Source: Penium margaritaceum
Taxonomy: Eukaryota; Streptophyta; Zygnematophyceae; Desmidiales; Peniaceae
Reading direction: 5' to 3'
Assembly: GCA_023375785.1 (NCBI GenBank)
Contig: SZWC01003575.1
Span: 122,060 to 144,831, forward strand
Length of the DNA: 22,772 bases
The first letter of the stretch is position 1; every line of letters starts with the position of its first letter. Below the pieces are notes generated by a model that did no database searches, was not told the origin of the DNA, and saw only the letters and a list, made by a program, of their open reading frames with translations. The position numbers and the translations under genes are program-made. This document shows positions 17,484-22,772 of the stretch, in pieces.

Positions 17484-18251
17484 GAGCGCATCACTCGTGG
17501 ACTTCAGGCTGCCCATGCTGCTCACAACGTGTCCGGCACGTCGCCCACACACTCCTCTGGACACGCGGCGACCACGATTGTTGCTGTTCCTCCGTGCTCA
17601 CCAGCGAGCAACAGTGATCCAGACCCACGTGACCGCACCATTGCCGAGCTTCATCATCTTGTGGCGCTTCGCTTTCAGGGAGGTGCGAGTGTGTTGTCAT
17701 CGTCGAGTGGGTCACAGACTGCTTATTTGTCCATCTTCGTGACTCGTGATGGCACTTGTTGGGGAGCACAGTCCGCATGTGATGATGTTGGGCCTGACTG
17801 CACTGACTGGATTCATGAGTCTCACCTTCATGATGTCCGTCGTTCCTTCCCACTGAGGGCACAACTTCCCTCTGATGCTGAGTGTTCCATTACTCGTTGT
17901 ACAGTGAAGTCCACCAATCGTGACTCCGGTGGCACTTGGATCATCGATTCCGGTGCTACCCACCACATGACATGTCGTCGTAGTGACTTTGTGGTACTTG
18001 GTCCTGTCACGACTGACCGTGCTGTTTGTACAGGCTCTGGTCAGTCCTTACCGGTCCACGGGGTTGGGGTTGTATGCTTTGATGGTCCGTCTGGCCCCCT
18101 GTATCTCTCTGACGTGCTGTTTGTGCCTGATGTTGAGCTCAGTCTGCTGTCTGTTCGTGCCTACACTCAGATGGGTCTCTCCGTTGAGCATACCGCTGAT
18201 TCAGCGACTGTGACTGCTCTTGACACCCGTAGCATTGTCCTACGTGCTTGA
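17484..18251 (+). pseudogene. Copia-2 protease
   Basis: In frame with gag and open from 17529 to 18251. TWIIDSGATHHMTCRRSDF carries the catalytic Asp (17946-17948) in a canonical DSGA box, and VLFVPDVELSLLSVR near 18116 is the ILYVP-L--NLLSV motif of copia proteases. A single TGA ends it (18249-18251) where copia-1 reads Ser. The catalytic part looks intact, although upstream gag stops would prevent translation from the gag start. Confidence 0.9.
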
Positions 18252-19339
18252 GTCGTAGATGATTTGTATCGCATTGCTCGGCCCTCCTCCCCTTTCTCTC
18301 CCTCCTCCTCTGGTCGCGTTTTTGTCACTGGTGTTCTATCCTCAGAACACCAGCGGTTGCTTCACCGATGTCTGTGTCACGTGGACTCCGACATTGTGTC
18401 GAAGCTCATCCGGACACAGCCCGCTCTTGGTCTTGACGTGGATTCTTTCGAGAAGCCATCCAAGACCGATTGTCTTTTATGCGCTCAGGGAAAGATGCAC
18501 CGGTGCACTTATCCTGATTCACGTTCCCGAGCGCTGAGGCCTCTCGAGTTGGTCCACTCAGACCTGCTCGGTCCTCTCCCGGTCGAGTCCCTGTCCGAGA
18601 GGGGACGGTATGTTCTGACGCTGACTAATGACTTCACCCGGATGCGGTGGGTCTATAGTCTGCGTCAGAAGAGTGATGCCGCCCTTGCGGTTCGGCTCTG
18701 GCTCGTGATGGCTGAGCGTCAGACTCGCCACACGCTACATACCTTTCGCTCGGATCGTGGCGGGGAGTTCCTCGGTGAGATGGACCCCTTCTTTGCTGAG
18801 CACTGAATTTTTCACCAGGTCTCCGCCCCTGCTACCCCACAGCAGAACGGTGTATTTGAGCGCTAGACCGCACCATGGAGGATGCGGTCCGCGCCATGCG
18901 GTCTGAGTGTGGTCTCCCATAGTCCTTCTCCTTCGAGGGCTTTGCCTACATGACTTGGGTCTGGAACCGCCTCCCGCATGGTCCGCTTCCTGATCATGTT
19001 ACAACGTACGAGCTCTTGTTTGGCCACCGTGCTGATCTTCGTCTCGCTCGCGTCTGGGGTTCCCTGGCCTCCGTGTGGTACACCGAGGACCAGCAGGGGT
19101 CCAAGGTCTCCCCTTGGGGTCGCTTGTGTGCCTTCATCGGCATCTCCCCATGGTCAAAGGCCTGGCGCTTTTGGGACCCCACTCGCCGTCGTGTCATTGA
19201 GTCCCGTGATGCGCTGTTTTTTGAGTCACTCAGATACCGTGATCTGACTTCGATCACAGCCCTCTCTGCAGCCCATGTCCCTTCCTATGTGGGTCCTCGG
19301 CGGATAGGGGAGACTTTTTCGCCAGCTACCATTCCTCTT
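18252..19339 (+). pseudogene. Copia-2 integrase
   Basis: The GAG-pre-integrase zinc region gives HX4H (HRCLCH) and CX2C (CLLC) 30 residues later. The core holds HSDLLGPLPVESL (Asp 18561-18563), SDRGGEF (Asp 18753-18755) and QQNGVFER (Glu 18858-18860), a DX63DX34E triad with all acids kept. TGA at 18804-18806 replaces a Gly codon. TAG at 18864-18866 is shared with copia-1. A single base is missing about 18867, after which the frame continues through WNRLPHGPLPDHVTTYELLF, GISPWSKAWRFWDP and FFESLRYRDLTS. TAG at 18920-18922 replaces a Glu codon. Confidence 0.9.
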
Positions 19340-19954
19340 TAGGCTGATGTGTCCGCTTGAGTCCCCTCTCGGTCTCCAGCCCTTGATGATCCGGCTATCA
19401 TTGTCGTTGGTCCATAGATCCCACCCGTTCAGCTTGTTTCACACCCCACAGGTACCTCTGCTCTCACGCCTCCTCGTGCATCACCCCCTGTGTCTACTGG
19501 CACCCCTACTCCGGCGTCAGACCCAGTCCAGCCCACTCCTGTCCCTACGTCGGCTGACACTCATGTCTCAGTGTCCGGGCCAGCCTTTCCCGGTGTCACC
19601 CCCAGCTCTGTGTCCCCCACACACGCATCTCCTCGTACGGCATCTCCGGCTGCCTCGTCTCAGCCCTCATGAGCTGTGGTCATACCTGTTCCTAAGCCTG
19701 AGGTGCGCCCCTCGACCTCCGGTTACTCCCGTGAGCCCGGTGGTCGCCTACGACCACTGGATTCCGGAGCTCAGCGAGCGTTGGGTCCCGGACCCATGCG
19801 TTCCTCTCGCAGCATCTCGAGCGGTGATCCATGCACAAAGGCCTTAGACCTGAGTGTCCGCACTGAGCTTTGAGAGGTACACCCAGCGTGCCCCATAGGG
19901 CACGACCTTGTCACTCGCGAGTTCCATATTGCCTGTGACGCAGCAGCTGATCTC
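19340..19954 (+). pseudogene. Copia-2 integrase-RT linker, Pro/Ser/Thr-rich
   Basis: Polyprotein spacer between integrase and RT, of low-complexity Pro/Ser/Thr/Val composition (PTPASDPVQPTPVPTS near 19499), ending with VPKPEVRPST and HPACPIGHDL before RT. In-frame stops at 19340 (CAG in copia-1), 19358 (TGA, shared), 19415 (TAG, shared), a TGA near 19670, and 19871. Such linkers are normally disordered and poorly conserved. Confidence 0.75.
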
Positions 19955-20925
19955 GTGGCTGTCAGGCCTGACATTGAAGCGTGTGCACTTGCCACGCAGA
20001 GTTCCCCCTCTATGGCGCCTGACCCGGGCACATTGAGGGAGGCTTTCTCATTGCAGGATGCTGATGCCTCGCGAGCTGCTTTCGAAGATGAGCTTCGTGC
20101 TATCCGAGAGCACAGAGTCTACGAGCTGGTCGACCTTCCCCCTGGGATGAAGGTGATTCAGGTCAAGTGGGTCTTTCGCAAGAAAGTGAAGCCGGATGGC
20201 TCACTGGAACGCTACAAGGCCCGCTTGGTCGTCAAGGGGTTCTCTCAGATTGAGGAGTTGATTACACTGACACCTTTGCCCCTGTCGGTCGCATGACCTC
20301 AGCTCGAGCTTTGTTCGGTGTAGTGGCTCAGCATGACTGGGAACTACACCAGATGGATGTGAACAACGTGTTCCTCCATGGCTCTCTGGATGAGGAGATC
20401 TACGTGGCTCAGCCACCAGGCTTTGAGGACGGTGACAAGGTCTGGCTCTTGCGCAAGTCCTTGTACTGCCTCAAGCAGTCTCCACGGTGTTGGAACCGGG
20501 AGATCAGTGGCACCTTGACTCGCGCAGGATACGTACAGAGCGAGGCAGACCCCTCGCTCTTCATCCTACCGACACCCGAGCGGTTTACCTCCATCCTGGT
20601 CTATGTTGATGACCTTCTGATTACGTCTCCGTCGCTGGAGGCCGTGAAGGAGGCCAAGGCTGTCCTGGAGACTGCCTACAAGATGAAGGACCTCGGTCCT
20701 GCATCGGTGTTTCTTCGTATGGAGATCGTGCGAGATCGCAGACATCGAACACTGTTGCTGCATCAGGCCCGATACGCACGAGTCGTGGGGGAGCGCTTTA
20801 GCGATCTCCTTGGTGCAGTGCCCACTGCTTCCACACCCCTCACACCTGTTGGGCAGGATGCCATGAAGGTGGATGACCCTACACAGCTGGGGGAGACAGT
20901 GGACGTGACCTTGTACCTCCGTCTT
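19955..20925 (+). pseudogene. Copia-2 reverse transcriptase
   Basis: The N-terminal fingers (VYELVDLPPGMK, VKWVFRKKVKPDG, YKARLVVKGFSQ) are in one frame to about 20250. One base is lost near 20251-20257, and the rest is in a 430-codon open frame (20293-21585). There, motif A is QMDVNN (Asp residue 22), followed by LHGSLDEEIYV, PPGFE, KSLYCLKQSPR and the catalytic YVDD (residues 104-107, 20602-20613). The Cys in LYCLKQ is usually Gly in copia RTs. The enzyme half is well preserved, but the frameshift cuts it from its N-terminus. Confidence 0.93.
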
Positions 20926-21585
20926 ATCGGATCTCTGATGTACCTGGCCACTACCACGCGTCCCGACATCGCGTGCGCCGTCAACCTCCTCGCTCAGTTC
21001 TCACAGGCCCCATGTGCGAGAGCTCTTCACGCGGCTATGCGAGTGGTACGGTACGTGGTCTCCACACCGCATTTCGGACTCTACTTTCGTCGGCAGTGTT
21101 CGGTGGTCCTTGACGGTTACACTGGCAGCGATTGGGCTTGCAGCCCTGATGGGCGCGGTCGCACTGGTTACGTGTTTCCGCTTGGTGGTACCGCTTTGTC
21201 TTGGCGAAGCGGGAAGCAGGGTTGCATCGCACGGAGCTCGTCGGAGGCAGAGTATGTGGCTTTGGGCGCAGGGACTGCTGTGGCAGTTTGGCTGCGGCGC
21301 TTGTTTCTTGAGCTTGGGCAGTCAGTACCCACCATTGTGCTGCGTTGCGACAACCAGAATGCCCTCGCCATTGCGGAGAACTCTGGTGTTTTTCATGCTC
21401 GCACAAAGCACATTACAGTGGAGCATCACTTCGTTCGTGATCTGGTGGAGCGACGCGTGATCTCCATCATGTGGGTTGGCACTGACTTGCAGCGTGCTGA
21501 TTTCTTGACGAAGGCACTTGCCCGCAGAAAGTTCCTGGTGGCCATTCGTTCTGTTGGGCTTTGCCCCGTGCGTGACAGTGGTTGA
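20926..21585 (+). pseudogene. Copia-2 RNase H and polyprotein end
   Basis: Continues the RT frame. After LIGSLMYLATTTRPDIA, RNase H has LDGYTGSDWACSPDGRGRTG (Asp 274 and 280 of the open frame), SWRSGKQGCIARSSSEAEYV (Glu 318), CDNQNALAI (Asp 353), and ARTKHITVEHHFVRDLVE, where the usual Asp after HI is Thr. RADFLTKAL is the common copia C-terminal motif. The stop is TGA at 21583-21585. From 21406 on, this coding end is repeated after an N at 21640, so the second partial copy is not a separate gene. Confidence 0.93.
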
Positions 21586-21874
21586 GTGTGGGATGTGCGT
21601 CTGCGTCTCATCTGTCCGTGTCACCCACTATGTGGTTGTNAAGCACATTACAGTGGAGCATCACTTCGTTCGTGATCTGGTGGAGCGACGCGTGATCTCC
21701 ATCATGTGGGTTGGCACTGACTTGCAGCGTGCTGATTTCTTGACGAAGGCACTTGCCCGCAGAAAGTTCCTGGTGGCCATTCGTTCTGTTGGGCTTTGCC
21801 CCGTGCGTGACAGTGGTTGAGTGTGGGATGTGCGTCTGCGTCTCATCTGTCCGTGTCACCCACTATGTGGTTGT
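21406..21874 (+). repeat. Perfect 234-bp tandem duplication around one N
   Basis: 21406-21639 and 21641-21874 read the same base for base; base 21640 is N. The repeat covers the end of RNase H, the stop codon and the start of the 3' untranslated part. Perfect identity in a decayed element and the single N point to two contigs with overlapping ends joined without merging. Copia-1 has only one copy of this segment. Confidence 0.93.
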
Positions 21875-21910
21875 ACCTGTGCTGCACGCGTATGGACATG
21901 CGTACCATCG

Positions 21911-21923
21911 GGTCATGGGGGAG
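21911..21923 (+). other. Copia-2 polypurine tract
   Basis: GGTCATGGGGGAG directly before the TGTTGTG start of the 3' LTR. Confidence 0.85.
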
Positions 21924-22564
21924 TGTTGTGCTTTGTGCCGTTCCTGTACAATTTACTGTGACCACTTGGCCGTGTTCATACTCGTGCAGATCCCTGAGGC
22001 ATGAGGCCCTGGTGACGCCGGGGCGACTACAGGCGGCGGACTACCCGCTTGGAGCTGATTGACCACTGTTCCAGAGCCCCAGATGCCACCGGGACTCTTT
22101 GCTGCGTCTTATACGTCTTGCATGCGTCCTTCGGCGGACTGGCCATGAGGCCTATTTGCATGTTTTTGCATTGTATGCTCACTGTCAGTCGATGGATGCA
22201 TGCATGTGACCAGTCGTAGCGTCTGTCTTTTGATTTTGCACGTCTAGGTTCAGACGGCGCACCATTCTGACATGTGTGCGCAGAGTTACGGCCAAAACAG
22301 TGGTTTTGTGCCGGTTTTTGGACAGCTCTTGGACTGCCGCGTGCGACACCCGCCGTGCGCTGCGGCAGGTATTTATGCCTTGGACCTGTCATTTGTCATT
22401 CCTCTTTGCATATGCTATATTGAAGCATTTTGATACTGTGTCTTGTGTCTCCTAGCCAAACCCTTGCCGCTGTGTGTACGACCTGTGACCGTCGTCACCG
22501 TCTGATCAGGCACTGACGCCCGGTCAGCGGCTGTGTTGCTAGGAAGCTTCTACGCACTTTCTCA
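21924..22564 (+). repeat. Copia-2 3' LTR (641 bp)
   Basis: Same length and ends as the 5' LTR (TGTTGTG to TTTCTCA), with about 34 substitutions and no net length change. It keeps CATGCATG (22199-22206) and the TATA-like motif (22370-22377). Confidence 0.96.
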
Positions 22565-22772
22565 TGATCGAGCGAGGATTCCTACGGATGCTGGTCGGCC
22601 AGAAACCCAGGCGAAGTCCCCCTCCCCTCCCAACTCCCCACCGCCTCCCGGCAGGCCACAGGCCGCCTGTTCCATTGCGGCCTTCTACCGCAAGGGCCTC
22701 AATTAGCAGGCGGGTCGGTGGGTAGGTGGGCTGCGAGAGGCGAGGGGGTGGGTGGGGGGGGGGGGCTGTGGC
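22565..22772. other. Unassigned GC-rich flank
   Basis: No gene recognised. It starts TGATC, possibly the right copy of a copia-2 target duplication. It contains a pyrimidine-rich stretch (about 22615-22650) and ends in G-rich low complexity (22742-22766, including a run of about 12 G). The G run may mark a sequence or contig end. Confidence 0.5.

Larger units (their letters stand above)
14671..22564 (+). mobile_element. Copia-2: full-length degenerate Ty1/copia retrotransposon
   Basis: Same family as copia-1, opposite orientation, 7,894 bp including a 235-bp step that looks like an assembly duplication. It has two 641-bp LTRs about 95% identical (34 differences by hand count), a perfect Met-tRNA primer site, a GCA-rich leader, one Gag-Pol reading path and a PPT. 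Flanking pentamers are TAATC (14666-14670) and TGATC (22565-22569), one mismatch from a proper duplication. Gag-Pol runs 16056-21585 with many in-frame stops and two single-base frameshifts (about 18867 and 20254). RT and RNase H are open over 430 codons. Confidence 0.95.

Noticed and set aside
16182-19417. Stop codons read as sense through organellar U-to-C RNA editing or a changed genetic code
   Set aside because: The elements are nuclear-type LTR retrotransposons. Stops differ between copies at many sites and sit beside frameshifts and lost catalytic residues, so ordinary decay explains them.
21641-21874. A second RNase H gene fragment or a biological tandem duplication
   Set aside because: Exact identity and the N at 21640 make an assembly overlap far more likely.
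1-22772. A CRISPR array, bacterial operon, phage or defence system
   Set aside because: There are no regularly spaced repeats or bacterial gene architecture; the whole window reads as plant retrotransposon DNA.

Overview
The window looks like nuclear, repeat-dense DNA from a land plant. The evidence is a chromodomain-bearing Ty3/gypsy element, Ty1/copia elements and a miniature LTR retrotransposon (TRIM), all primed by an initiator-Met tRNA-type site (TGGTATCAGAGC), together with mutation patterns that fit plant CG/CHG methylation. I found no intact cellular gene, rRNA, tRNA or CRISPR array. Every coding stretch I recognise belongs to a retrotransposon and is broken. The species cannot be read from the sequence.

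Layout. (1) 1-5425 plus 13041-13263: an old, heavily decayed Ty3/gypsy chromovirus on the + strand. It has a 5' LTR cut by the window edge, then gag, protease, RT, RNase H, integrase and chromodomain remnants, a polypurine tract, and a 3' LTR split in two. (2) 4355-4759: a 405-bp TRIM on the - strand with two 161-bp LTRs, PBS, PPT and a perfect CGAGC target duplication, inserted just before the gypsy chromodomain. (3) 5426-13040: a Ty1/copia element on the - strand with 641/643-bp LTRs and a perfect CCACT target duplication, inserted in the gypsy 3' LTR. (4) 13264-14670: unassigned spacer with a promoter-like motif, an unrecognised ORF and several short inverted repeats. (5) 14671-22564: a second, younger copy of the same copia family on the + strand with 641-bp LTRs and a near-matching TSD (TAATC/TGATC). 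It carries a perfect 234-bp duplication around a single N that looks like an assembly artefact. (6) 22565-22772: unassigned GC-rich flank ending in a G run.

History. The gypsy element is the oldest; the TRIM and copia-1 landed inside it. By hand count, LTR pairs differ at about 34/641 sites in copia-2 (about 95% identical) and at roughly 12% of sites in copia-1, so copia-2 is the younger insertion. The TRIM LTRs differ at 13/161 sites. The two copia copies lie in inverted orientation around a 1.6-kb spacer, forming a giant inverted repeat.

The most interesting signals are the complete TRIM with palindrome-rich LTRs; in-frame stop codons shared at the same codons by both diverged copia copies, including one directly after the zinc knuckle; repeated CAG-to-TAG conversion; a shortened CX2CX3HX4C zinc knuckle; GCA-repeat leaders; and RY (CATGCATG) and hairpin motifs kept in all four copia LTRs. 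All domain calls come from reading motifs by eye, not from database searches.
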